DNA of 64,000 nt, taken from the NCBI RefSeq assembly GCF_048771995.1, contig NC_133032.1, forward strand, positions 23,523,501 to 23,587,500, written 5' to 3'. A model generated the notes under the pieces. That model had not been told where the DNA came from. It worked only from the letters and a program-made list of their open reading frames with translations, and made no database searches. Positions 23,101 through 36,000 of the stretch are shown here, piece after piece (position 1 is the first letter of the stretch; each line of letters begins with the position of its first letter). Position numbers and translations under genes: made by a program. This DNA comes from Taeniopygia guttata (lineage: Eukaryota; Chordata; Aves; Passeriformes; Estrildidae).

Positions 23101-25453
23101 TTTTTCTGTCTTTGCATAGTTTTCCTTCCCAGCCCCTCTCATTACATGCAATAATACATCCTCTGTTTCAATTTGAGGCTATTGTGTAACGTTCCACAAA
23201 TCACATCTTGGAACCAGAGTGCTCAGCTTTCATCTTATGTCTTTTTATTTATTTTTTTTTTCTGCCTTGAAAAAGAAAAATAAAAAGTCATAAGAAGAAT
23301 GCTTTGGGAATATCGCCCTCTGTCTGCAGTTGTAGTCGTGTTCACTGCAATAGCTGGGGAAAAGCAGTGGACAAGCGGGTGTGCGCTGCCCTTACAAATA
23401 AGGACGTACATGACGAGGAATCATAGCTCTGCTGAGGCTTCTTAGTGTGTCTTAAGCAGAATGCAGCATGTGAGTCTGTGAAACAGAGCATCCAGCATGA
23501 GTGAGGCCGAAATGACCCATATATCACCTACATGTTAGGGTATGTCAATCAAAATACAGACTTGCAAGTGCTGTTCTTCATCATCGTCCCACAAAGTCCT
23601 TGAAAACTCCTGAATTTTCATGGGACTGATTGAAAATTTTCTCTTAAGAGAACTGCAAGTTTTAAACAAACCATATTCATTACTTGCAATCCAAACCTTT
23701 CCTTTTTAGTATATATGTGGAATCTAGGTATGTATTTTCTGATTGCTTCAGCCTAAAAAAATGCACTGAACAAATGCTCCAACATTAAAGCTATATTCAC
23801 TCCAGGACTTGGCAAGACTGTATAAACCTCAGGTCAATAGCTGTAAGTGAACTGCACATTTTTCTCACAGTAAATTTAATAAAACTCCCAAAGGTTTTAA
23901 TTTTAAAAGACTTTTTAAACATTTTATATTCTCCTGTTTCTTTCTTAATATGGACAGGAAGAGTTCTTTGTATGGTCTGATGGGAATATCTACAAGAAAG
24001 CATTAGAAACTGCATCTCCAAGCACCTTTCTTTCCCAGCTCAGTTACCAAATTTATTTCCTTCATTGGTGCTCAACCAGCTGCAAGGTCTGAGAAGTGTG
24101 TAATGCATTTTCAGCACAAAAAGTGTCATCTGTGTGGGATTTAGAAGTTGTGTGTGTATAAAAATAATAAAGCTCAGTTATAATTTGAGGCAACCTAGAC
24201 AAAGGAAACTAGACAAGGAAGAGTTCAGCAGATCATCAAGCCTTTTCAATGATCCCACTAAGTGACTTTCCCAAGAGTCAGTCACGCTACCAGGGAAGAG
24301 GAAACAAGCCTATATGGCATGGATTGGTACCCACCCCAACTCTGCTTAGTCCCATCACCAGGCAGACAATCGGACAGCAGTTACACAGATTTTTTTACCC
24401 ATAGCACATTTTCCTTCCCCAGGGAACTCCTCAGCAGAGGGGACAAAGGCTGTCCCTACTCCTTCTTTACCTCTTCAGGACCCAGGCTGAAGACAAGGCA
24501 AGCAAGAGAACCCCTCCGTGGGGTGTGACACAACATAAATTGCCTCAATGAGAACCTGTTCCAGCCAGGACATTTCAAAATAATCACAAATATCCACTGC
24601 TTTCTTGAGGTTGTATTTTCCCAAGGTCATCAGCATCAGTGTTTTGCCTATTAGGCTGAAATTTCTTGAGAAAGTATGTAAGTCTCAAAGGCCAAGTTAG
24701 CTGTTATTGTTACAGTAACATACAATGTCATTTTTGTAAATAATGACAAATTATTTTGGAATAATTTTTGTGTCAGTGAAAAGCAGCTACACAAAAGCAG
24801 CTCCTCTGGAAAAGTAGCAAACATTTATTTTATGTTCCACTTTCTTGGGGGAGGAGGGGGAAGCTCATTTTGAAAAGGTCAAAATTTACAGGAGGAAAAG
24901 GAAGGCTTTAAATCCCTAAAATGCAGCAGGTTTAACTCTGTCCCTTTTAATCATCTGGACAGTATGAGCTTGATCTTGGCTGACACCAAATTAAGGAAAA
25001 CTGAAAACAGATGCTGTAGCCAAAGATTTCTATACTGATCTTTTAAAGTAGCACTGACACACTTGAAGAGTGGTAAAACACAATTATATGAGGAAAGCAC
25101 CAAAAAACTGCAACCTGTGAGAAGTTTCAAAGCAGTCGGGTCTTTGGTGGCTGCATGGTAACGGTGACTGGCGAACACAACATACTCTGAAAATAAATTC
25201 CTTTTTCAATTATCTTTGTTTTCGTTCCCATCTCTTCCCCTTTCCACCAGCAGGGGTCTCACAGACATTAAGACACAGTAAAAACTCACAAATATATGTT
25301 AAGTTGGGTTTCTTTTTCTAGTCAGAGTTAATGAAAAGTCTTCTATTGCAAGGCATCATAATGCTATTCCAGAGATACTCCTCTATCAATAGCAAGTTGG
25401 CCTTATTTAATGAAGACTTGGAAGGTACACTGTCAAGTTAAATTTGTGCCCAC

Positions 25454-25456
<3 letters not shown>
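20167..25456. other. No gene seen
   Basis: Unique, moderately AT-rich sequence. No ORF exceeds 95 codons and no repeat family is recognised. A few isolated CpGs near 23310-23420 are not enough for an island. Confidence 0.5.

Positions 25457-25487
<31 letters not shown>
25457..25487 (+). repeat. A31 homopolymer
   Basis: Thirty-one uninterrupted A residues. I found neither a target-site duplication nor a retroposed sequence upstream. Confidence 0.95.
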
Positions 25488-25489
<2 letters not shown>

Positions 25490-28400
25490 AGTAACCCGTA
25501 AAGCTAGTGGGAATGTTTACACAATTTAAAAACATTCCAGTCAGAACTGCAGCTATTAAACAAATCAGTCTGTTCCAGAGTGTTTGAAGCCCAAGCACTG
25601 AAACACTATGTACTCAGGAGTATAATTTGACTTTAAACACTTCACTGAAATGAGATTATCTTTATTATAAACAAAAATTCCAGCAAAAATAATTGGGGAC
25701 AAAGCAATCTCCCGAGTGAGTGCTATAGACAGAGGGTAACAGGTTTGCAGGGTGATATCCTAAGCAGGAGTGGTGCTGGTTGTCATGTCAGCTGAGAACT
25801 CCAATTATGATTTATAAATTTGCAGTTGCTCTTTTAAGGGCACTTTAGCCCTTTAGGATAAGGATCTGGTGAAGAGCCATGGCTCCAGTGAAGTCAATAG
25901 CAAAAATTTTTCAGTGCATGAAGCAGCCCTACTTCTTTCATTTCAAAAACTGCCAGTACTCATAGAGAAATACTTTATTAAATTGCTTGCAAAGTACAGC
26001 CAAACTATGTTCTAATAGGTGATAAATTCCTCTCCTTTTTTAGCAAAATCCCTTTAGAGGAACTTAGCAACTCAGGACTGACTTGAGTCTCTTTTCTACA
26101 TGACACTTCCAAGTATTCTTAGCTGCAGGGCACCAAAACCCTCAGCACACAGCTGCTAATGAGGCATACTTTGAAAAGTGTCTCTCAGGCAGTGTCCTTT
26201 TCTTTCTAAAGAAGGAAGCTGGAAGGTTTGCTTCCCAATGGTCATCCTACTGGTGCCTGAAAGTCAGCCCAGATACTTTTTGGGAGCTATTTTACAGGGA
26301 AAATATGATATCAGTTCCTTTAATGATACACTATAAAAGAAGTATATGCCTCAGCTTCTCTTTATGTTGTTATTAGATTTATGAAATAGGGCCTTTAAAA
26401 GCTTGATTCTCTGTGCTGCTACCTTAGTCAGCAACCAAGACTTAAGATACCTCAGAAGGTCATGAAAGACAACAAGAGGGTGTCATCTTTAGGGGGGTTT
26501 TAATCTATCATAAACATAACCAGCACAGCAGAAATTTTCTTTATCACCTTTCCCAACACAGTGCTATCCAGAAGGAATGGAGATAATTGTGCTCATCCAT
26601 TTGTGTTACAAACTCACATCAATGCAGTTACCAGAATTATTTACTTCCTGGATCTTCACAACTTCTTCAGAGGACAGGGTTCCCATCCAGTTGAGGCTCC
26701 TTTTCTGTCTGTCCCTGTATGTCCTATAAAACTGCCCCTCCTGTTCCACTGCACCACATAGAGGGAGGACATCAGCAAAAAAAATGAAAGTGCCCTGTAG
26801 TAATTTACAATTACAAGAGCCAGTGTATATAAAATAATAAGTATCATATACTGGTCTGATCACTGCAGTCTTGTCATATTGATGTGTTTTCCCAAATGCC
26901 TGTGTGGACTGTGCACTTCCTACTGATCCCTTGAGGGTATTTAAGAGTAGCTCCAGTGGACACAGCATTTGGAAAGTGGAACTGGAGACGTATGTGCAGA
27001 CAACAGGAGTGCACTGAGTCCTATAACCATGGCAAAGGCTGCAAACAACATGAAATGTCCACACAAAATGTTCTCCTCATGGGAATTTCAGTTCAAATCT
27101 GCAACCAGAAAGTCTGCAGGTGGAACTCCATCCTGGTTGTCCATTAATTCTCCCAAGAATTAAATTCCTTCCTGGTCAGAAACATCCTTGATGTCCTTAA
27201 GAAAACAGAAGAATATTTCCACCACTCCAGAGAGATAAACCATGACAGCAGCCGCAGTCACAAGCTGTTGCAGGCCCCGTCACAAGTCTCAGGGGTGTGA
27301 CTGGGCATACAAGCAAAAGGAACCAGCAGCCGAACTAAAGAGGACCAAAAAAGGAGGCTTTCCAAGTGACTCACTATAAAGGATAAAAAAGGAACTTGCA
27401 TAGATAGCTAAGTTCTTTAAAACACAAATGATCTCTGTGTGCATCCCTGCTTTGGAATGTGATCCAGCATCACAGCATGTGGGCAGAGGACAGCTTTCTC
27501 ATGACACGTCCCTGGCAATCCATCCATGTCTCAGCAGTTTCCTTGTCATTATCCCACTGAAACAAGGCACAACAGGGAACATTGAACCATGTTGCAGATA
27601 ACAAGATCCAGACTGTATGCAAACTGCTCTTGTGACATAGAAATTCTAGGACTCAAGTCCACCAACAAAACAGGAAAGAGATTCCCTGTTTGGCAACCGG
27701 ATCTTGCCTGGGTTTTGACATGGAGACACAAATCAGATTAAACGTGTTCCTGTGCTGTTTATGACAAGAGTTGTGAAACAGTACTAGAAATGTGCCCAGT
27801 GTCCGCATAAGAACCTTCATCATGGATATATTTAACACCAGATTAGCATTAGAGGGATTTTTCCCTACATAATTTTGCCAAATACAGTGAGTCCACAGGT
27901 CTTTAGCACTCCATACAGATTGTCTCAGATCTTCCTGCACATCTGGTGAGCATAACAACCTCTACCTTTCTGACCTGGGATCTCCAGTCATACAGTCCAC
28001 AGCCTTGCAGGTATTAACAGAGGCAAAGCAGCTCTTACAATTCCATACTTGAGTTCAGCTGGAGTCCCCACTCAAGTTTTTTCCATCTGCTGCAAAGATG
28101 CACTTGTTTCTGTGTAGCTCAAGTACACAGCACACCCATACCTCTTGTGCAGTGTGAATGAAATCAAACATACCTGCACAAGAGCTCATATTGGCTGGGT
28201 CTCAACTACTCAATACTCAAATAATAATCCATTTTAAAAGCAGGGGTTTTATTTTAATGTACAACATAAATAAAATGTCAGCTAATGCTACTAAAAGACA
28301 AAAATATGGTTTCCATAACTTCAAAAATCTCAAGCACCTAAAAGTCATAAAATGCATGTCTGAAAACATCAGTCCTCACAAACCCCACATTTTTAAAAGC

Positions 28401-31235
28401 TATAAAAAGCACATACTTCATCAGAACAGTAATGGTATTTGCTCACCATTTCATCAAAGCTCAACACTACATTCTTTCTTTGATGTGAAACACCAGCAAA
28501 TTCTTTCTCAAGAGGCAGCAATCAGCACTTTCTGAAAAATCATTGGTGAGAGGATATCACATCCCTAAAAGTAACTGATTAAATCCACTGTTCAGAACTG
28601 AAGTTTTAAGTCAATGACAGTGGTCTTATGTCTGAATGATATGTTTAAGCTGCACGAAGCTGCAAGTCCTGCACTTGATCCCCTATGTTTGTTTTCTGTG
28701 AGGACCATAATAGGGACCACACTGTCACTTCAGCGGGTAAATTGGTTTGGGATTACTGATCTACCTCAATTTTGTTCCAATTCAAAGTTGTTCTGAAATT
28801 TGTTTCAGCTTCCCTTTTAGACCCTCAAAAGAGCAAGATATTTTCTCTTTATACCTAGCTGCCAAAATCCAAATCTGTAGTTTCTGTGTTTCCCTGGTAA
28901 CAGCTGGTGATGTCATAAATTTACTAAATGGTAGAGGGAGATGCTATGCTCTGTGCAGCCATGAAAGTCTGGAAGAGAACAGCACACTGGCTCCCTGCCC
29001 AGCTGCCAGCAGCATTCATCTCTCCAGCTCTGTATCTGGATCAGTTCAGAGCTCTCCAGAAGCCTTGATTCCCATTGGCAACGGGAGTCATAGAAATTAT
29101 TTCTACTGTCTCAATCTTGGGCACTTTGTGAAATCAATTTGCTGAGAATTATTTTTCTAAGCAGGATTTGTATCTGAAATGACACTCTGAGTTTTGGTTT
29201 GTCAGCAAGGTAGCTGTCAACCTGCTCAAAACTGGCAATGAGCTCTTGTGACACGGTGCCCTGCTGTGAACGGCCACCCCTGAGCTCCCCTGAAGAGCCA
29301 AACCTGTAGCAGAGGTGGGCAACTGGTTCCTGATTAGCCCAGGTCACTCTGCCCACTGCTGTGTCAGGATGCATTTGGGAAATGGAGAACAAAGAGAGCA
29401 GGTATGACATTCTAGTGTCTTACCTGGAGAAAGACTTCCAGAAAATGTGCTTATTTCCAGCAGAATCCATAACACATACAAATGTACTCCTTCATTGGAA
29501 GTTTGATGCTATTTCACAAAGGAGTCCCCTGCAAGCATTATAGCATATGCATAAGAGAAAAAAAGGTTTTTCCATCATTAAATACTAGGAGGCAAAAGCA
29601 ACAATCACAGAATAAGATGCATAAAAAATTCTGTTGTTTTGTGCTGCAGTCAATTACCTCCTAGTGTGTACAGGCAATGAAACTGGTATTCCAGTCCTGA
29701 GATATGGCTTACAACTACACTGAAAAGAAACAGGACTGCACATTATTCTTACAGATTGAGCAAAGCACTGTGAATTCTTATTCAGGCCATTTCTCTTTGA
29801 GGAAGAGGCCAAGGGAAGAGAAAGCTAGGTTTGATATAAAGGTATCAATGTGATTTGAATCTGATTTATCTAATGCTTTCAAAGCAAGATCCTTCTTGAC
29901 ACAGTCCCCTGTCATGCTTCAACTGGACACTTTCAAGAAGATAGGAGGTAAGGGAATCCTGTACATAAAAAATCAGGAGGTAGCTGGTTGCCCAGGACAG
30001 AGAGATAAAAGAGATTTTATATTTTTCAAGGTCTGTACTCCTTGTGAGCTAAAAACAAATCTACCAGGAGTAGATACAGAATTCCTGCAGCAGTTTCACC
30101 AGTACTCAACAGTGATAATGTGCCTAATTTCTGCCTGATTTGGAGTTCTGATGTATCTAGAGTGAGGAAATACCCATGCACTGCATTGCAGAGCCATATG
30201 AGTCAGGCACCATAACCAAACCCAGCTCAGGTGTCTGTACATAGCTGTGTGACCTTTAAGTTAACCTTGTCATCCAGCACTTTACTGTGGGAGTTCATTG
30301 TATGGATAATTGTCCCTGATGTGATTTTCAGAGTCAATGCATTGCCCATCTCCAGACAAAGGACAGAAGTTTCACTGGTGACCCAGCTCAGCCAGAGCAC
30401 AAGAGTTGAGGTGAAGATGAGCACAAAAATAATGAGATCTTTTCTTTCTCCATTTCATTGTTCAGATCCAGTTTTGACAACTAACAGCAGAGTAATGTCT
30501 CACAAACTCTTGTCACAGGGGATATCCCAGGAAAGATCAAAGAGCTGCATCTACTCAGAAATATTGTTCTTGTCTACACTGAGTATTCCTTAAAGTTTGG
30601 TCTAAAGGATTTTGGAAAGGCTCTCTCCATCTGACATCTCTTCTTGACCTCTTCCTTCTCTTAAACTGACCAAATGAGGAGTTTGCTTGGGATTTCTTCA
30701 GCACCAAAAAATATTAAAAGAAATTACTTTGAGAGAGAAGATATAATTTCTGGTTTTGTTTATATATCTTTCGCCTAGAGCTTAGTTCTTACATAAACCA
30801 TAAGGAAGACAAAACAAAACCCCACAAAAACCCAAAGCCCCTAGACAAATAAGAGGAACACAGAGCACAGTGATGAACTCTACAGCAGTCCATAGAAAAG
30901 ACACCTAGGAAGAATGCTACTACTAGAAAAGCAATCATCTTCACTACTGGTGCAGAGTGAGAGAAAAGAAAGCCTGAGGCTGAAATTGGTATCAAGCCTA
31001 TTTTATTCTTTTATTTTATTAAATCATAAAATATTTTAAATCATTAAGAGGCCAAACTGGACAGCTGAGACCAATTATTCCAGAAAATAGGACTCTTGGA
31101 GAGGAAACCTCTCCTGAATATTAGCAAGAAACATGGGGAGCTGCCCAGTTTCAGTCTCACTGGGAATATGGAAGCATTCTTGGTATTTTCATCATTTTCA
31201 GCAGTAATGGCTAATGGACGTCTGTTAACAGAAAG
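25488..31235. other. No gene seen
   Basis: Unique sequence. The longest ORFs (152 codons minus at 26606-27064; 132 codons plus at 28747-29145; 125 codons plus at 28158-28535) lack domains, splice support or codon bias. A possible old repeat lies at 25862-25940. Confidence 0.5.
25862..25940. mobile_element. Possible old repeat with GTGAAGTCAATAGC motif
   Basis: GGCTCCAGTGAAGTCAATAG followed by CAAAAATTTTTC resembles the CCCATTGAAGTCAATGGCAAAA motif of an ancient sauropsid repeat. A similar short motif (GACTTCCACTGAAGTCACC) occurs near 45360. Only about 35 bases are convincing. Confidence 0.3.
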
Positions 31236-31710
31236 CAATTAAGTGATGCCTAAAGAGTCTATCTGGAACAGAGGTTAGACAGAGTTAAAGGAATAAAGTA
31301 GGTATTTATTAAAAGGCCTTTAAAGGATACACCTTGGGCAGAACAAGAGCCTGGCTGTGGCTACACCCAAGATGGACCCAAGACAGACACCAGGTCATGA
31401 GTTTTCAGACTTTTATAAGTATTGATCTATTTACATATTGAGGTTAATTGTCCAATTACATATTCAGGTTACAAAGTCCCATCCTCCCAGATTGCTCTCC
31501 TCAATTCCCTGTTGTTTATACTTTTTGGTCCTGAAGCCGTAACGGTGTCCTTGGTTCTTGGGCTGGAAAAGGATCGTTTTGTCTAACAAAACTGTGAAGA
31601 GAACTTGCTAACACTTTATATGAAGTTTAGAGTTGTATACTAATGCAGTACAAAATGGAAAATATGAAATCTAAAATTTAATGCACCAAAGGATTTCATG
31701 CCCCACCAAA
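31236..31710 (-). mobile_element. Solo-LTR-like segment of an avian endogenous retrovirus
   Basis: On the minus strand this roughly 470-base segment has the layout of an LTR. It has an AT-rich 5' part, a middle containing GGGTGTAGCCACAGCCAGG and AAGGTGTATCCTTTAAAGG, then an AATAAA polyadenylation signal near 31308 and a short U5-like end. The palindromic AAAGGCCTTT overlaps the region just before the signal. The combination resembles abundant songbird ERV LTRs that I recall from finch genomes. No gag, pol or env coding sequence flanks it, so it would be a solo LTR. Both ends and the target-site duplication are uncertain: I tried several TG...CA boundaries and found no matching 5-bp flanks. 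Family assignment needs a repeat library. Confidence 0.55.
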
Positions 31711-32975
31711 ATGTTTTGTTATCTTCTATAATAAACATCAAAGTATACCTGTACCTTAGACCCAAGAGCCAAATAAATATATAATGATTTTATTATTGCT
31801 ATGAAAGGATAAATTATATCTGCTAATACAGCATTAAGAGCAATAAAGCATGAAGTGCATCACCACGTCAGGCACAGAACAAGCTAATGTCATATTTTAA
31901 CATCAAGTGTCCTTACAAAAAGTTAACGAAGTCAGGTTGTGCATTTCAAAATGATTGGCAAGTTAATGTTTCACAGTGTGACGCTGGTGACATTGGAATG
32001 CAAGAGCAAAGGGTCACATAACATTAAATAGCTGACTAAGACCTGTTAGTTCTAGCATAAGATGTGTGAGCAATGCATAAAATCTACAAGCACATATTCA
32101 TATTTTATGTTTTTAAGGTGATATTGGCATGCCCCACGGTTTACAGGGAAGAAGAACTGTTAGAAAAATAGATCTCTGCAACCAATTTAGCCTTCTTGCT
32201 TCCATCAAGCACAGGAGATTTTCATGATAAGACAGTGAAAAGTATTATCCTTGAGAAGAAAATACAGAATACTTGCATGATTTTAGTGTAAACTTAAACC
32301 CTGTGGTTTTACTTGTGCAAACTGCAAGAATTCCAGTGATAACTGCAACTGATGTCTTATGGCTTTTTAGGAGCCTGTCCAAAACTCCCAGACATTAAAG
32401 TGTGTGGTCTTCACCTTTATGTAAAAGGTAACAGCTTGATAGAGGGCCTGGCTGTATCTTCCTTATCAGCTTCATTATTTGCAGAACATGCAGAACACAG
32501 ATGTGTCCTCCAATGGCCACAGAGTTTCTAATTGTATTTTTATCTTAGGGGCCCCTTGTTTTTTAACTGTTCTCAGTGAAAGAGATTTTAAAGCTTGATT
32601 GGTACTCAAAAAAAAAAAAAAAAAAAGACACCATTCCTCTGTCCCAAATAACAGTGAGAAGTGAATGGAGATCTACTGAAAAATACCATCTTGGTGAATT
32701 TTTCTCTTGAGGTTTATGAAGCTGAGAGATGCTTCAGATCCTCTAATCCAAGGGATAACTGCCAGATGTACTTGAGTTTTCTCATTTTTGTGTTCTTCTT
32801 CAGTAAGCAGAACTAAACTCTTTGCTTTGCTAGCATAAACTGGCTTTTTTCATGCACCATGCTTGGTATGAAGACTGACACCAGCGTGACATATCCTGCC
32901 CTCCAGAAGAAGCTGTTCCATACAAAGAGGTTCCATTAACAGAGCCAGATGCTGGGATATGAATGGAAATCTGTT
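31711..32975. other. No gene seen
   Basis: AT-rich unique sequence with an A19 run at 32608-32626. The part at about 31880-32110 has an enhancer-like texture (TTGGCAAGTTAATG, GTGTGACGCTGGTGAC) but no decisive feature. Confidence 0.45.
32608..32626 (+). repeat. A19 homopolymer
   Basis: Nineteen consecutive A residues after GGTACTC. Confidence 0.9.
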
Positions 32976-33008
32976 CCTGAAGAGGTAATGCTTGATTACC
33001 TCTTCAGG
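32976..33008. repeat. Perfect inverted repeat, 14-bp arms, 5-nt loop
   Basis: CCTGAAGAGGTAAT, loop GCTTG, then ATTACCTCTTCAGG, with every arm base paired. Beyond the perfect stem the two sides keep only partial similarity. ORFs on both strands consequently share the short peptide pattern VPEEV...YLFR, which is an effect of the inverted repeat and not evidence of a protein. Confidence 0.95.
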
Positions 33009-36000
33009 CACCATTCCCTTTGGGAGCCTCATATCATCACAAGATCTTTACTCAAAAGAAACTTGGTCATCACCCTCTTACAGTTGTGTCTCCATTTGCC
33101 CTCTCTCCATCTTTCATCTCTATCACATATCACAGCTCTTTGAGATCATTCTGTCAGGTATACAATTACCCCTTGTTGATGGGCACCGTGTGCATCCAAG
33201 AGCTCACCTTGCAGGGAACCCCAGGTCCTGCTACTAGGTAGGTTAACAGCCAAGTTCACACAGGCAGGCAGGGTGAGGCTTTCCATCCTTCAGTGACCCA
33301 CAAATGAAGGGCCTTTACTGTAAATCTCATCCAAACTCTCTCTCTCTCACTTAAAATGGCTTAGCCAGCGGCAACTCTAAATGCACTGTAATGTTTTGAC
33401 ATCAAAAAAAAGACTCACTGCTACACAGCAAATCTGCTCATGAGCTCACACAGCAACAGGGCAAGTTCAAGCTCATCAGGTAGTTACAAAAAGATGTTGA
33501 CTAAGGATAGTACAATTCCTATAGCAAACTTTTCATTGTGCTCCCAGCAGTGGTATCCACATCCAGCAGAGAAGTTTTTAGAATTAACAGCTGGATCTCT
33601 GAGTAAGCATATTTGTCAATTCTGTCCAATATTGCATTTCAGCTTGATCACGTTGTCTAAACTCAGATCACCGCTGTAACCGCCCCCTCCCCCTCAAATG
33701 AAACTAAGCCAATTACATCAAATACCACAACTGATTTCCTATATACCTGTCAGTGAAAGCCAAGCAATTGCATATACCTCTGCTCCAGAGCAGTAGGTGC
33801 ACACTGCAGATGTGCAGGAGATTTGGAGTCACCAGCACCTGAAAAAATTCAGTTGCTCTCAGCACTGCATTACACAAGCTAACCTTGAAGAACATCTGAT
33901 ACTTATAAAAAAGAGATTAGCTATGGAAATTTTTAAACAACCAAAAATAAAAAAAAACCAGTTAAACCTCAATAATTCCCATTTGTGTCTGGGAAAGTTA
34001 ATTGTGTTAATTAGCAAATAGCAACTGAGTTACAATGGGAGCCTGTACTTTACCACATACTAATACATTATTTTTAAAAGGTCATATTGCATTTTCCTAT
34101 ATCATCAGTATTTACAGCCACAAGAACATTAATAAACTATGAGTTTGCCCTGATATGTAGATACAAAGCTATGTGTGTATGACATACACACCAACATATA
34201 TACATTTCTTTAAAACTTGTAAAGCTCTACTCTAAAGCCTCAAAAGTGAAGCCAAACTGCTTTTACTGCACAGAGTAGAAGATACAAGCAGCTCTCTGCT
34301 GTAGGGTCATTCATGCTCCAGAAGAGACACTTGACAAACACCAACAGGAAATTGCCAGTAAAGTAAAGCAAAGCAGGACATTGTTCTGCTGGAGGAAAAA
34401 ATGACTTTTGTCACTAATTGTCACTAACTTCCAGCCTTAAGTGTGCAAGGAGGAACCAACTCTCAATTATTTCACTTTTAGGTGTTGGCATACATTTCCC
34501 CCTGGATGGTTCCCTGGGATTCTTGTCCTTCTCTCATACCTGCCACCACAAATTGGGATTTAATCCACTCAAGGAAAAACAGGGGAAAAAACTTAGGTCC
34601 TCCATTTGTTTTCTATATAGAGTATTTGCAGTCACTCCTTACCCTTTTATGATGACAAAGCAATCTTGGAATTTAACTTGATCAGCTCCTTCATTCTTCA
34701 AAGAGTGACATTTGGCACAATTACTATAAGGAAGTTTAAAAAAGAACAAGAGCAGCAATAACAATCATACTCTGAACTTGCTTCTTTTGATTAGTAAAAT
34801 GTCTTATAGCGGTCAACAGCTAAGAATGTCTTGTAGCTTTAACGCTTCTTTTAACTGGAGACCTCAAAAGGCCACATACACCACCAAATGAGTCTGACAA
34901 ACACTTTTGGTAGTGAGGGGCTGAGCAGACTGCAGGCAGAACTAGCACCAATAATAGTGCAGCGGAGTAACTCTCAGGAGCCCACAGCAATATTATGAAT
35001 ACTGCTGACTGAATGAGATACTGTCAAGATCCTAAGGCTGTTTTGAAGCAGACAAGGTTTTCCAGAACAGGAATGTTATTAAGGTGTGTTTTCAGTTTTA
35101 TCTTAAATATTATTAACATGACTTTTCTCACAATGATCCAATTACATTGGGATAAAGCTCTAACATAATAGAATATATAATATTAATTGTTGACCCCTGC
35201 AGAACAGCTTGCTTCTTTTCTGGTACTACTGTAGGAAGAGTTTATTTAAAATAAGTAACAAAACCTCTGAGCAACAATGTATTCACATAATGGGGTGGGG
35301 GGGAAGTAGGAAAGTAAAAATTGCAAAGTGATAGGTTTGATCAGGTTGCCAGCAATACCTCATCCCCCAAGACATCTTACTGGAGACATGTCTATTTTTA
35401 ACAGCAGCCTGTATCGGACACAGGCAGATTTCATCCTCACCTTTCACATACAATAAGGATGAGGCGAAGAAAAGAAGTCAACAAGAAGAAAAGCAGCTGA
35501 TACATTTAGTGTTCTCTTTACCATAAGAAAGCTTATCTTATTAGAGTTTGACTGAATTGTCCAGGAAAATGATGCATAAGGAGTTTCCAGTCAGTTCTGT
35601 TGAGGAACTCAAGATTCCCAGGAGAGTGATGATAAGCTGAAATGATGGGTTGATAGAAGGCATTGCATATACAGACAGGAAGAACAAACCAGCTTCAGCT
35701 AAAGACATCGAAAATTTCTAAGTCTGAAAGTGCACTTAGAAACTATTAGCCTGGAAACATGCTTGCTTCAGCAGGAATGACTTGTCAGAGGAAAGCAGCC
35801 ACTTTAGGACTTCTTAATCAGTATTTCACAACTGCTGTACTTAGGCATTCCTCCTGGCACTATTACTCACTTGGCTGCCCATATGCCTGATTATAATGGT
35901 TGTTTCTTGGCCATATTAGTTATTACTTCTGTAAGGCAGCAGCCTCCCAGCTGCATGACATATGGAGCCCACAGGCATATACTTTTAACATATGCTGCAT

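Noticed and set aside
25240..25260. CTCF-like sequence in CCACCAGCAGGGGTCTC
   Set aside because: Two mismatches at informative positions of the core consensus.
25457..25487. A31 tract as the tail of a processed pseudogene
   Set aside because: No gene-like sequence precedes it and no target-site duplication flanks it. Simple homopolymer expansion is sufficient.
32850..33143. Similar peptides (VPEEV...YLFR) on both strands
   Set aside because: They arise from translating the two arms of the perfect inverted repeat at 32976-33008, not from a shared protein family.
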